From Novispirillum itersonii subsp. itersonii ATCC 12639 (GTDB taxonomy: Bacteria > Pseudomonadota > Alphaproteobacteria > Rhodospirillales > Rhodospirillaceae), in NCBI RefSeq assembly GCF_000381985.1, contig NZ_KB907354.1, positions 1 through 46,509 of the forward strand: DNA of 46,509 nt, written 5' to 3'. The notes beneath the pieces were generated by a model. The model was given only the letters and a program-made list of their open reading frames with translations. It did no database searches and was not told the origin of the DNA. This document shows positions 34,244 to 40,686 of the stretch, one piece after another. A program made the position numbers and the translations under genes. Each line of letters starts with the position of its first letter. Positions within the stretch are counted from its first letter, which is position 1.

Positions 34244-34269
34244 GGTGCCGGGGCTAGCCCCCCGGCACC
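34244..34269 (+). other. GC-rich hairpin between the small peptide and the next gene
   Basis: A perfect 10-bp stem GGTGCCGGGG (34244-34253) with CCCCGGCACC (34260-34269), loop of six. There is no T-run, so it may be an attenuator or stability element. Confidence 0.55.
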
Positions 34270-34294
34270 ACTCTCCAAGGATAAGGGGATTGCC

Positions 34295-34489
34295 ATGTCC
34301 GTTCAAGATGTGTTCCGCACCCTGAAAACCCGCCTGCCAGTACTGTTTTCCCTGTTGCTTGCCGGTGTGGTTCTGGCAGTGATCCTGCCGTCTCTGGCGG
34401 TGATTATCCTGTTGTCTACGGCAGCGGCGCTGCTGTTTGCAGTGCTGGCCGTGCTGTTCGGAAAACCGGTCAAGAGAGGGCAGCCATGA
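34295..34489 (+). CDS. Small membrane protein
   Basis: A 64-residue protein with two closely spaced hydrophobic segments (about 16-34 and 36-54), VLFSLLLAGVVLAVILPSLA and a basic tail (GKPVKRGQP). AAGGGGA precedes its start. It overlaps the next gene by four bases (ATGA), so the two are coupled. No family recognised; a membrane role is inferred. Confidence 0.6.
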   Translation: MSVQDVFRTLKTRLPVLFSLLLAGVVLAVILPSLAVIILLSTAAALLFAVLAVLFGKPVKRGQP

Positions 34490-34911
34490 CCCCGGACCTG
34501 TTCAAGAGCTGGCGGAAGTCCCTGAAGCTGACGCAGCGCGATGCCGCTAAGGCATTAGGACTCAGTCTGGCGACGATCCAGCTGTACGAAGCCGGTCAGC
34601 GGTTCGACACCGGGGCGACTGTGGTTATTCCCACGACCGTGGGTCTGGCCTGTGCCGCTGTGAATGCCGGACTGGTGCCCATACCGTGGCGGGTTGAGCG
34701 GTCGGAAGACCGCTGGATCATCTGCGATGCCGTGGGCCCGTTGATGGAGGCCCGCCGCCTTCCTTCGGGCGGATGGGGTGCCTTCGATGACCTTGGCGAA
34801 CGCGATGATGAAGAAGGGGCAAAAGGTTACCCCTCGCCGGAGCGCGTTGTACTGTTCACGCGGATTAAATTTTCGCTGCAACGGAAACCCGGAGAAGATG
34901 ACGGGGCCTAA
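34486..34911 (+). CDS. XRE-family HTH regulator
   Basis: A 141-residue protein with an N-terminal helix-turn-helix (FKSWRKSLKLTQRDAAKALG, then LSLATIQLYEAGQRFD). The C-terminal 90 residues are unfamiliar. The gene converges on luxI; a strong hairpin separates them. It could be a control protein for the small membrane protein with which it is coupled, or an extra phage regulator. Confidence 0.7.
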   Translation: MTPDLFKSWRKSLKLTQRDAAKALGLSLATIQLYEAGQRFDTGATVVIPTTVGLACAAVNAGLVPIPWRVERSEDRWIICDAVGPLMEARRLPSGGWGAFDDLGERDDEEGAKGYPSPERVVLFTRIKFSLQRKPGEDDGA

Positions 34912-34918
34912 GTAAAGC

Positions 34919-34945
34919 GGTGCCGCCCGTTAACAGGGCGGCACC
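34919..34945. terminator. Bidirectional terminator between the HTH gene and luxI
   Basis: A 10-bp stem GGTGCCGCCC (34919-34928) with GGGCGGCACC (34936-34945), loop GTTAACA. It sits between two converging genes. The T-run is weak on both sides. Confidence 0.6.
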
Positions 34946-34957
34946 TCCATTTGCTGC

Positions 34958-35569
34958 TCACGCCGCCACCGCCTGCGCCTCCAGCAGGGCGCGGACCCGC
35001 GCCACCGTGGCCGGGTCAACGGCGATTTCCCCGGCTGCGGTCGGGGTCCCGTCGATCAACTGTTCCCCCTCAGTCAGTATCCGCACGGAAACCCCGTTGC
35101 GGATCAGCGCCATCCGCCACACCAGCAGCGGCATCAGCCCCAGATAGTGGCGGACCCCCAGCCGGATCCCTTCTTCCTGCACCGCCAGAATCAGCGTCAG
35201 CAGGCACTGACGCCGCAGCCCGGCAGGCAGAGTGTGATCGACGGCGATCCGGCTTGCCTCCCAGATATCAGGTGCGCGGGGTGGGGTGTAGGGCAGCAGG
35301 CCCGGGAACACATCGGCCAGCATATAAGGCACCTCGGTCGGTACCAGACGACAGGCGGCAGCACACTGCCCCCCATATTCGACCAGCACATAGCGGGCTG
35401 CCGGGGTGTCAAACTGGTCCCACTCCGTGCCGTCATGGTGGGGGATATCCCATCCCTGCCGGGCCACGAACGCCTGATAGCGCAGGCGGTGATGCTGGTA
35501 CCACAGCGGGCCATGACTATGGATTGTGGCCCAGCTTATGGTGTGTGCGGTAATGGTATCGGGCTGCAT
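34958..35569 (-). CDS. luxI: Acyl-homoserine-lactone synthase (LuxI family), prophage-encoded
   Basis: A 203-residue LuxI-family synthase that would join S-adenosylmethionine to an acyl-ACP (or acyl-CoA) and release an N-acyl-homoserine lactone that diffuses between cells. The invariant residues are all present in family spacing: Arg30, Phe34, Trp40, Asp51, Asp54, Arg74, Glu104 and Arg107, within RLRYQAFVARQGWDIP, EWDQFD, CRLVPTEVPYML and WEASRIAVD. It lies 90 bases downstream of luxR on the same strand. GGAG precedes the start, and a lux-box-like dyad is centred about 57 bases upstream. Sequence cannot tell the acyl chain. The neighbours on both sides are prophage genes. Confidence 0.92.
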   Translation of the reverse strand: MQPDTITAHTISWATIHSHGPLWYQHHRLRYQAFVARQGWDIPHHDGTEWDQFDTPAARYVLVEYGGQCAAACRLVPTEVPYMLADVFPGLLPYTPPRAPDIWEASRIAVDHTLPAGLRRQCLLTLILAVQEEGIRLGVRHYLGLMPLLVWRMALIRNGVSVRILTEGEQLIDGTPTAAGEIAVDPATVARVRALLEAQAVAA

Positions 35570-35616
35570 GATTGACTCCGGTTGATGAGAAACCGGACAT
35601 CGTAGGCAGCGGGATA

Positions 35617-35636
35617 ACAGGCCGGCAGTGGCCTGC
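35617..35636. promoter_or_regulatory. Candidate lux box of luxI
   Basis: A 20-bp imperfect palindrome: ACAGGCC, six bases (GGCAGT), GGCCTGC. This matches the architecture of lux/tra boxes. Read toward luxI it overlaps the expected -35 position of a -10-like TACGAT (complement of 35599-35604), whose own -35 is poor. That fits a promoter needing a LuxR-type activator. Confidence 0.5.
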
Positions 35637-35659
35637 GGGTTGTTTTCGCGCCTAGGTTA

Positions 35660-36358
35660 TCAGATCCGTAGGATCCCCAGCGCTACGGCCCGCAGCAGCG
35701 CCGCCTCTGTGGTACGGGCTGCGAGCTTGGCCTTCGCGTCCTTCAGGCACCAATTCACACCGTCCACCGTCAGCCCCAGTTGCGCCGCGATCTCTTTGCG
35801 GGTGCGCCCGGCCATGGTCAGCCGCAGCACCTCGACCGTGTTCGCGGTCAGGGTGGTGGCATCCGGGCTGATGCAGCGCAGCCGCAGATAGGCCGCGAAG
35901 AAACCGGCTGCGATCATTTCCAGCGTCAGCAAGGTGGCGGGATCCAGATCCGCAGGATCGGGCCGGACGGCGCAGAAAACATAACAGCCGGATAACGTTC
36001 GTAACGGAATTGATACCCCCGACTTCAGGCCATATTCCGCTGCGGCATCAAACATTTCCGGGCAATAATGCCGCAGATCACGCCACTGCACCGCCCCGGT
36101 GGCATACGGCATCACCAACACCACCGGGTCGACCCGCTCGTACTGCGCCTTGAAATAGGCGCGGATCCAGTCATCGGGATAGTTCAGGGCGACGGCAGGT
36201 TCGGCGTGATCTTCGAACGCATTCCCGTCGCCCCACAGCGCCCCGAACGCCCAGAACGGGAACCCGGTACGGGCCAGCGTGCGGGCCAGAACGGCGTAGA
36301 GATCCCGCACGGACGTGCAGGCAGCGGCTTCGCGGGCAAAAACGTCTAGGCAGTCCAT
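35660..36358 (-). CDS. luxR: LuxR-family AHL receptor/transcription factor, prophage-encoded
   Basis: A 232-residue quorum-sensing regulator. The N-terminal autoinducer-binding domain (about 1-155) has the TraR invariants in exact spacing: Trp64, Tyr68, Asp77, Pro78 and Trp92, plus Gly110 and Gly114 in GLKSGVSIPL. The C-terminal LuxR helix-turn-helix (about 168-225) reads LTANTVEVLRLTMAGRTRKE, then IAAQLGLTVDGVN. Ligand binding should promote dimerisation and lux-box binding. I chose Met at 36,358, which aligns with TraR and has AGGGA upstream; a longer frame starts 75 bases earlier with an atypical Pro/Arg-rich lead. It lies upstream of luxI and is divergent from a small membrane protein gene. 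Confidence 0.9.
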   Translation of the reverse strand: MDCLDVFAREAAACTSVRDLYAVLARTLARTGFPFWAFGALWGDGNAFEDHAEPAVALNYPDDWIRAYFKAQYERVDPVVLVMPYATGAVQWRDLRHYCPEMFDAAAEYGLKSGVSIPLRTLSGCYVFCAVRPDPADLDPATLLTLEMIAAGFFAAYLRLRCISPDATTLTANTVEVLRLTMAGRTRKEIAAQLGLTVDGVNWCLKDAKAKLAARTTEAALLRAVALGILRI

Positions 36359-36400
36359 GCGGGGTCCCTGTCTGTGCCGGGGAGCGGCAGGCCGGGGGGG

Positions 36401-36429
36401 TTGCCGACTCCCATATCTGGTAGTATTTA
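36401..36429 (+). promoter_or_regulatory. Promoter for the small membrane protein gene
   Basis: TTGCCG (36401-36406), a 17-base spacer, TATTTA (36424-36429). The first base of the transcript would be near 36,436, about 28 bases before the gene. It lies in the luxR-divergent region, so LuxR could affect it. An imperfect CGGCA...TGCCG dyad overlaps its -35, but the match to a lux box is weak. Confidence 0.45.
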
Positions 36430-36463
36430 ACATCCTTAACGAGCGCGTGATATCGGGGATAGA

Positions 36464-36634
36464 ATGTCTGAAGAACAGATCCGGCAGCTGATCCGCGAGG
36501 CGGTTCAGCCCAAAGCCACAGCACCAGCACCCAGTCAGACCGGCACCAATACCGGCACCATCATCGTCGGACTGACGTCAGCGGCCCTGCTGGCCATTAT
36601 CGCGCTCGTCGGCATTGTCGCGGTGGTGCGCTGA
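36464..36634 (+). CDS. Small single-pass membrane protein divergent from luxR
   Basis: A 56-residue protein: MSEEQIRQLIREAVQPKATA, a Thr/Gly/Pro linker, then one strongly hydrophobic helix IIVGLTSAALLAIIALVGIV ending in a single Arg. It has the topology of a tail-anchored or small phage membrane protein. No family is recognised. Its position, head to head with luxR and converging on the repressor, makes it a candidate output of the quorum circuit or an exclusion protein; both are inference. No strong ribosome site is seen. Confidence 0.55.
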   Translation: MSEEQIRQLIREAVQPKATAPAPSQTGTNTGTIIVGLTSAALLAIIALVGIVAVVR

Positions 36635-36644
36635 CACTCTGGCC

Positions 36645-37100
36645 TCAGCGGCGGGAGGCCAGCCGGATCACATTGCCGAGGTCCGCCAGACCATCAGCCC
36701 GACCAGACTGCTGCTGCACGTAGTGATGCAGGCTGATGACCAGATCCGCAAACTTAGCCGGGTTGGCTGCCTCAAGGTCTGATTCCTGCATCACCTGAAG
36801 CACGGTGGTCAGTACCGTGCGCACCGTGGCCTCGTCCAGCGTCCGGCCTGCCACGCCGCTGCCGCCGGTCACCAGCCAGCCAAAATCCACACCGGCACCG
36901 GCGGCAAGGCCACGCAGCCCTTCGGCGCTGGCCTTGGCCTCGCCCCTGATCCATTTGCGCAGCTGCTCTGCCGTCAGTCCCGCCGCATCTGCCGCCGCGG
37001 CCCGGGTCGGGAAACGGTCAGCCGCTGTGGCGATCCGCTGCCCCAGCGCCTCGCGGTAGGCGTCCCCGCCCCCGGTGCCATCCTGATCAATCGAAAGCAT
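36645..37100 (-). CDS. CI-type phage repressor
   Basis: A 151-residue DNA-binding protein. An N-terminal helix-turn-helix (FPTRAAAADAAGLTAEQLRK, then WIRGEAKASAEGLRGLAAGA) is followed by a helical C-terminal half that could dimerise. No LexA-like Ser/Lys protease motif is evident, so induction may not depend on RecA cleavage, as in P2 C. I chose Met at 37,100, with AAAGG ten bases upstream; the longer frame has an improbable lead. It is divergent from the Ner-like gene across three operator-like sites, which is the lysogeny switch. Confidence 0.75.
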   Translation of the reverse strand: MLSIDQDGTGGGDAYREALGQRIATAADRFPTRAAAADAAGLTAEQLRKWIRGEAKASAEGLRGLAAGAGVDFGWLVTGGSGVAGRTLDEATVRTVLTTVLQVMQESDLEAANPAKFADLVISLHHYVQQQSGRADGLADLGNVIRLASRR

Positions 37101-37132
37101 CGCGACAAAACCTTTCATCAATCGCCACAATA

Positions 37133-37219
37133 AGCGATTTTTGTTTGCCCATTCCTCTTGTGCGATCAAACAAAAGTCGCTAATCATACATCTAGTGTGA
37201 CGTTAAACGCGATTTTTGT
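37133..37219. promoter_or_regulatory. Operator cluster of the lysogeny switch
   Basis: Three copies of a 12-base element (consensus AGCGAYTTTTGT): AGCGATTTTTGT at 37133-37144, its complement-strand copy AGCGACTTTTGT at 37170-37181, and CGCGATTTTTGT at 37208-37219. They fill the gap between the CI-type and Ner-type genes, so both repressors probably act here. The early rightward and repressor leftward promoters should overlap them. Confidence 0.65.
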
Positions 37220-37223
37220 CGAG

Positions 37224-37508
37224 ATGATGGCGATTAAATCTTGGGATAAAGCAGGCATCAAAGCAGCGGTGATCGCCCGGGGGCTGACCCTACGCGGCGT
37301 TTCGCTGGCGGCTGGCCTGCCCCGCGATGCTGCCAGTCAGGCCCTGCACCGCCCTTGGGCGGCAGCAGAGGCCGCAATTGCAGCGGCAATCGGCGAGGCA
37401 CCGGCGACGTTGTGGCCTGATCGCTACGACCCACACGGGGACGGGGACGGGACACCCCCAGACACTCCACGGCGGCGGCGGAGGCGGCCATGTACAACCA
37501 ACGTCTGA
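37224..37508 (+). CDS. Ner/Nlp-family early regulator (Cro-like)
   Basis: A 94-residue protein. Residues 4-68 match the Ner/SfsB winged-helix type: SWDKAGIKAAVIARGLTLRG, VSLAAGLPRDAASQALHRPW and IGEAPATLWPDRYDPHG. Mu Ner shuts down early and repressor transcription; the same role is inferred opposite the CI-type repressor. The tail is Pro/Arg-rich. The start is one of two adjacent ATG codons. It overlaps the ogr-like gene by 19 bases. Confidence 0.75.
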   Translation: MMAIKSWDKAGIKAAVIARGLTLRGVSLAAGLPRDAASQALHRPWAAAEAAIAAAIGEAPATLWPDRYDPHGDGDGTPPDTPRRRRRRPCTTNV

Positions 37509-37735
37509 TCAGGTGCCCGCACTGCGGCAGCTACTGCAACGTCCTCAAGACCCGGCTGATCACGCCGGTCTGTTCGGAGGTCACGGTGCAGTGTCGCAAT
37601 GTCGACTGCCTGCACCGCTATGTCGCTCAGATTTCGCCGGTCCGCACGTTGGTCCCCAGCCAGAGGCCGCGCGGCGACATTCACCTGCCGCAGGCCCGCA
37701 CGCTGTCGGGGCCGGTGGCGAAGGGGGGAGTATGA
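37490..37735 (+). CDS. ogr: Ogr/Delta-family late transcription activator
   Basis: An 81-residue zinc-finger protein with the Ogr pattern: CPHCGS, a later CSE, then CRNVDCLHRYVAQISPVRTL, with Cys pairs spaced C-x2-C and C-x4-C. Ogr/Delta proteins bind a dyad near -55 of P2 late promoters and contact RNA polymerase alpha. Two matching dyads are present in this prophage (18055-18085 and 23524-23548). In P2, ogr sits after D; here it has moved into the early control operon. Confidence 0.82.
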   Translation: MYNQRLIRCPHCGSYCNVLKTRLITPVCSEVTVQCRNVDCLHRYVAQISPVRTLVPSQRPRGDIHLPQARTLSGPVAKGGV

Positions 37736-37737
37736 TG

Positions 37738-38931
37738 TCAACCACCAGCGGCGGCGTTCTCGCGCTGCACCACCATGCGGAAGAGGTCTGCCCCGAAGCG
37801 GGTGATCGTGACGCGGACAGATTTGATGGTCCGGTCGCACTCCGGCCCGCTCAGGACCGGCTGACAGGCCGCAATGAAAGCCTTCTGGTCCGCCATCGGC
37901 CAGTTGGACGCCGCAGTCATCAGGATTTGCTCCAGCGTGGCCTTCAGTCCACCATCATAAGCCGACGGCTTATCGGTCATGGGGCGAACCATATCGACAG
38001 ACAGCAAGGCCGCGCCGGAGACCCCCAACCCCGGAGCAGTTTCGATCACGACACGGGTCCGGCTTGGGATCGAATAGAAGGACAGCGTTTCAACCTGTCC
38101 GCTCTCCGTTTTGTTCTCTTCAGTCAACTTCGGTATCAGCAGCCGCAAACCAGAAATGAACCCTGCGCTGTTGCCATAGCTGATGACCCTGTCTTTGCGG
38201 AGGTCGGCCGGGCTGGAGGCGGATTTAGCTGTGACTTTAGGCGGAGCTGCTGCCTGCTTTTCAGCTTTCGGCAGAGAAATTACACACCCACCAAAAAAGG
38301 TGAGCGCCACAAGGAAATAGGCTGCAAAGGCATTTGCCCGGCGCATTTTGGTGTGTACCGGATACAGACTGGGTTTGAATGCCGCGGCAACGGCCAGAAC
38401 GAGAAAAGCAAGAGACAGGAAAATCAGGATCTCAGACAGACCAAAGATCGTCAGAATGCCGGACGACAAAACCGCTGTAACGGCAAGGAGGCAGCCTTTG
38501 TTATTGATCTCTGTCTGGGTGTTGGTTGTACCAGATTCATCAGGCAGGGGATCAAGCTGGTATTGACGGTCAGCGTCTGCCCACTGCTGAGAACGAACCT
38601 CGTCCGGTATCGGATGGCCCATCCATTTGAAGAAGTCTTCGCCGGACAGAACCTGTCCGTCCCTGTCCACCACATCACTGACCCGATCCATTCGGAAGGT
38701 GCGGTATTCGCCGCGCAGCCAGCAATGAGCCCCAAAATGGGGCGGGGTCAACCAACGGAACGTAACGATGCGTTTTGTCCGATCCCCGTCGCTGTCGGTA
38801 TAGTAAATGCCGACAGATTCACCACTGACATCAGCGGGTGGAGCTGCATCAAACGACAGCAGATGATCAGGCTCGGTCTTTTTTCTCCGCCCTCTTTTGC
38901 GGCCGGGGGGAACATCAAATTTATCCGTCAT
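37738..38931 (-). CDS. WYL-domain-containing membrane protein (moron)
   Basis: A 397-residue protein. After a basic lead (PPGRKRGRRKK) comes a WYL-like domain at about 38-95 (VGIYYTDSDGDRTKRIVTFR, then HCWLRGEYRTFRMDRVSDVV). Three hydrophobic segments lie near 148-187 and 202-221. The C-terminal 170 residues are extracytoplasmic or cytoplasmic and carry no known motif. WYL domains bind ligands or nucleic acid in bacterial and phage-defence regulators; one on a membrane protein is unusual. It is opposite to all neighbouring genes and inserted between ogr and the early operon, the usual mark of an independently expressed lysogenic-conversion gene. The start is uncertain. Confidence 0.55.
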   Translation of the reverse strand: MTDKFDVPPGRKRGRRKKTEPDHLLSFDAAPPADVSGESVGIYYTDSDGDRTKRIVTFRWLTPPHFGAHCWLRGEYRTFRMDRVSDVVDRDGQVLSGEDFFKWMGHPIPDEVRSQQWADADRQYQLDPLPDESGTTNTQTEINNKGCLLAVTAVLSSGILTIFGLSEILIFLSLAFLVLAVAAAFKPSLYPVHTKMRRANAFAAYFLVALTFFGGCVISLPKAEKQAAAPPKVTAKSASSPADLRKDRVISYGNSAGFISGLRLLIPKLTEENKTESGQVETLSFYSIPSRTRVVIETAPGLGVSGAALLSVDMVRPMTDKPSAYDGGLKATLEQILMTAASNWPMADQKAFIAACQPVLSGPECDRTIKSVRVTITRFGADLFRMVVQRENAAAGG

Positions 38932-39042
38932 CCCGCAGACACCTATCAGTCCATTTTTTTTACCGTCTTTACCCGCTATGCGGGCTTCCCGCCTGAACAT
39001 TCTTGCATTTTTTATTCTGTGTCCACCGGAAGATTTTTTGTG

Positions 39043-39071
39043 TTGACCGCCGCACGTGTGGCGCGTACCGT
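39043..39071 (+). promoter_or_regulatory. Candidate promoter of the early operon leader
   Basis: TTGACC (39043-39048), 17 bases, TACCGT (39066-39071). It points into the hairpin-rich leader upstream of the early genes, with a start near 39,078. Confidence 0.45.
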
Positions 39072-39077
39072 CAGTGT

Positions 39078-39336
39078 CGGAGGCGTCGAAACCCTCCATC
39101 ACATCAACGACGGTAGCCGCCCCGAAAGCTTGCGGCTATTTTTGCGCCTGCCTCACGGCAGCGCATACCCCGCTACGGCGGGAGGGCGACGGATAGAATA
39201 CCCTTCGGGGGAAGAAGTCGCGCTCAATTCCCTGCTCGTTGACAGTGACATTGGGTTTCGAACCTCCCGCCACCAGTGCGCCTTCGAAAGCGATCTGGCG
39301 GTGCGGTCCAACGCCCATCAACGGGGGCCCACACCC
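39078..39336 (+). ncRNA. Structured leader RNA with an early intrinsic terminator
   Basis: About 36 bases after the predicted start is a rho-independent terminator: TAGCCGC (39114-39120) with GCGGCTA (39132-39138), then TTTTT. Further hairpins follow: TGCC/GGCA (39149-39160), CCCGC/GCGGG (39169-39182), a CCC-TTC-GGG hairpin near 39,201-39,209, and GGTT-TCG-AACC near 39,255. No good frame crosses the region. The layout resembles leaders of P4 immunity or C4-type antisense RNAs, where premature termination keeps early genes off. That resemblance is a hypothesis. Confidence 0.5.
39114..39143 (+). terminator. Intrinsic terminator inside the leader
   Basis: A 7-bp perfect stem with an 11-base loop (CCCGAAAGCTT) and a five-T tail. 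It would yield a roughly 65-nt RNA unless antitermination allows read-through into the early genes. Confidence 0.65.
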
Positions 39337-39591
39337 ATGACACCGCAGCACCCTGCCGACCTGAGGTCGGTGGTGAACGATGCCGCATACCTGCTTGCAA
39401 CCATAGCAGACGCCCTGCGCGGTACCGCCACCCTTGCACACACCAACAACGCCCCAGAAGTCGCCGCGACCTGCGCCCTGATCGCGCATGCCGCCGACGG
39501 CTACTCCCTCGCACTGCTGACGCTGACCGGGCAGATCCGCCCGGCCTCCGGCACCGCCACGACATCTGCTCCGCAGGAGACCCGCAAATGA
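39337..39591 (+). CDS. Small early protein
   Basis: An 84-residue helical protein, first in the early operon. It has no recognised domain (AYLLATIADALRGTATLAHT in the middle). It is followed without gap by an XRE regulator (ATGA overlap). Confidence 0.6.
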   Translation: MTPQHPADLRSVVNDAAYLLATIADALRGTATLAHTNNAPEVAATCALIAHAADGYSLALLTLTGQIRPASGTATTSAPQETRK

Positions 39592-39971
39592 ATCCCGATT
39601 TCCAGCCCAACCCCATCGACAGCTACGTCGGCGACCGTCTGCGCTGCCGCCGCGAGGTCCTGAACATCACACAGCAGCAGCTGGCGACAGCTATCAATGT
39701 CTCGTTCCAGCAGGTGCAAAAGTACGAGCGCGGCCTTAACCGCATGTCGGCCAGCCGCCTGTACATGGCAGCCTGCGCACTCCGGGTGCCGGTCGGATAT
39801 TTCTTCGAGGATATGGATCCCGGCGTGTACCGGGGGCAGGTGATCCCCGCGAAAGACCCGATGCACCGCACGGAGAACATGGTGCTGGTCCGCGACATAG
39901 ACCGGCTGCCCACCGCGCAGGCCGACGCCGTGCGGAACCTGATCTCCACCATGGCAGGGGGGCGGGCGTGA
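39588..39971 (+). CDS. XRE-family HTH regulator
   Basis: A 127-residue protein with a Cro/CI-type helix-turn-helix at residues 14-70 (YVGDRLRCRREVLNITQQQL, then QVQKYERGLNRM) and an extended C-terminus of about 55 residues. It resembles small repressors that act in early phage operons. It overlaps both neighbours at their start and stop codons, so the operon is tightly coupled. Confidence 0.75.
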   Translation: MNPDFQPNPIDSYVGDRLRCRREVLNITQQQLATAINVSFQQVQKYERGLNRMSASRLYMAACALRVPVGYFFEDMDPGVYRGQVIPAKDPMHRTENMVLVRDIDRLPTAQADAVRNLISTMAGGRA

Positions 39972-40198
39972 TGTGCGACTGTCTCACCAAGATTCAGGAC
40001 AATCTGAAAGCAAAGGGCTTGGAGATTCCCACCAGCCTGCCGCTGCGCGGCGGACCGGCGATACCCTTTTTCCCGCTGTATCGGGCAGACACCGGCAAAC
40101 TGGAGACCCGGCGCGGGCGCCCGAAATACGTGATGCCAACCCACTGCCCGTTCTGCGGCGCGGAATACGCACAGGAGGGCAGCAGTCATGACGCATGA
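39971..40198 (+). CDS. Small Cys-containing protein, possible zinc-binding
   Basis: A 75-residue protein with MCDC at the start and HCPFCGAEY near the end, so four Cys could bind a metal. No family recognised. It starts inside the stop of the upstream gene (TGATG). Confidence 0.6.
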   Translation: MCDCLTKIQDNLKAKGLEIPTSLPLRGGPAIPFFPLYRADTGKLETRRGRPKYVMPTHCPFCGAEYAQEGSSHDA

Positions 40199-40397
40199 TC
40201 TGCACAACGGCATGACCGTCTGGAACGGCGGGGAACTGGCGACGGTGGAAACCCTGCATTACGCAGGGGGGCGGGTTGTCGATGTCACTGTCCGGGGCTG
40301 GCGCGGGCTGCGCCGGGTTCCGGCCGCCTGTGTCACCCCAGCGGGGAATGTGGTGCCCCTGCCGACCCAGCGGGCGCAGGAGGGACAGCATGTATAA
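40188..40397 (+). CDS. Small hypothetical protein
   Basis: A 69-residue protein with beta-rich look (MTVWNGGELATVETLHYAGG). It overlaps the previous gene by 11 bases and the next by eight. No function recognised. Confidence 0.55.
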   Translation: MTHDLHNGMTVWNGGELATVETLHYAGGRVVDVTVRGWRGLRRVPAACVTPAGNVVPLPTQRAQEGQHV

Positions 40398-40683
40398 CCA
40401 GTCCATCCATTGGGCAACACGCGGCACGGTGATGGTGGGGCGGTTCAACGCCCCCCGCTCCCCGCTGGAAATAACCGCCCTCCTCAGCCAGTCAGCCTCC
40501 GGGCGCTGGCAGTGGTGCGTCGATAACCCGGCGGTCGGCTTGTCGACAAAAGGTGAATACCGCGACCGCGCCGCCGCGCTGGAGGCATGCGAACGCGAAG
40601 CCAAAGCCCTGACCACACGGGCCTGCCAGATCCTGTCTGACCGGGAAATCAACCGGCGACGCCGCTACGAGCGGGAGGCCTGA
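40390..40683 (+). CDS. Small hypothetical protein
   Basis: A 97-residue protein (SASGRWQWCVDNPAVGLSTK in the middle, basic C-terminus REINRRRRYEREA). AGGAGGGAC lies upstream. It precedes the primase gene by three bases. No function recognised. Confidence 0.55.
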   Translation: MYNQSIHWATRGTVMVGRFNAPRSPLEITALLSQSASGRWQWCVDNPAVGLSTKGEYRDRAAALEACEREAKALTTRACQILSDREINRRRRYEREA

Positions 40684-40686
40684 CCG

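Noticed and set aside
36371-36406. A second lux box upstream of the small membrane protein
   Set aside because: The half-sites match each other and the luxI dyad poorly; kept only as a weak note.
39240-39270. A tRNA-like TTCGAACC stretch in the early leader, considered as a second att copy or tRNA fragment
   Set aside because: Only the short T-loop-like motif matches; there is no acceptor stem and no match to the tRNA-fMet 3' end.
37327-39591. A 754-codon plus-strand frame from ogr to the early operon
   Set aside because: It crosses ogr, the WYL gene, a promoter and the leader hairpins. Only its last 84 codons, from 39,337, look like a gene.
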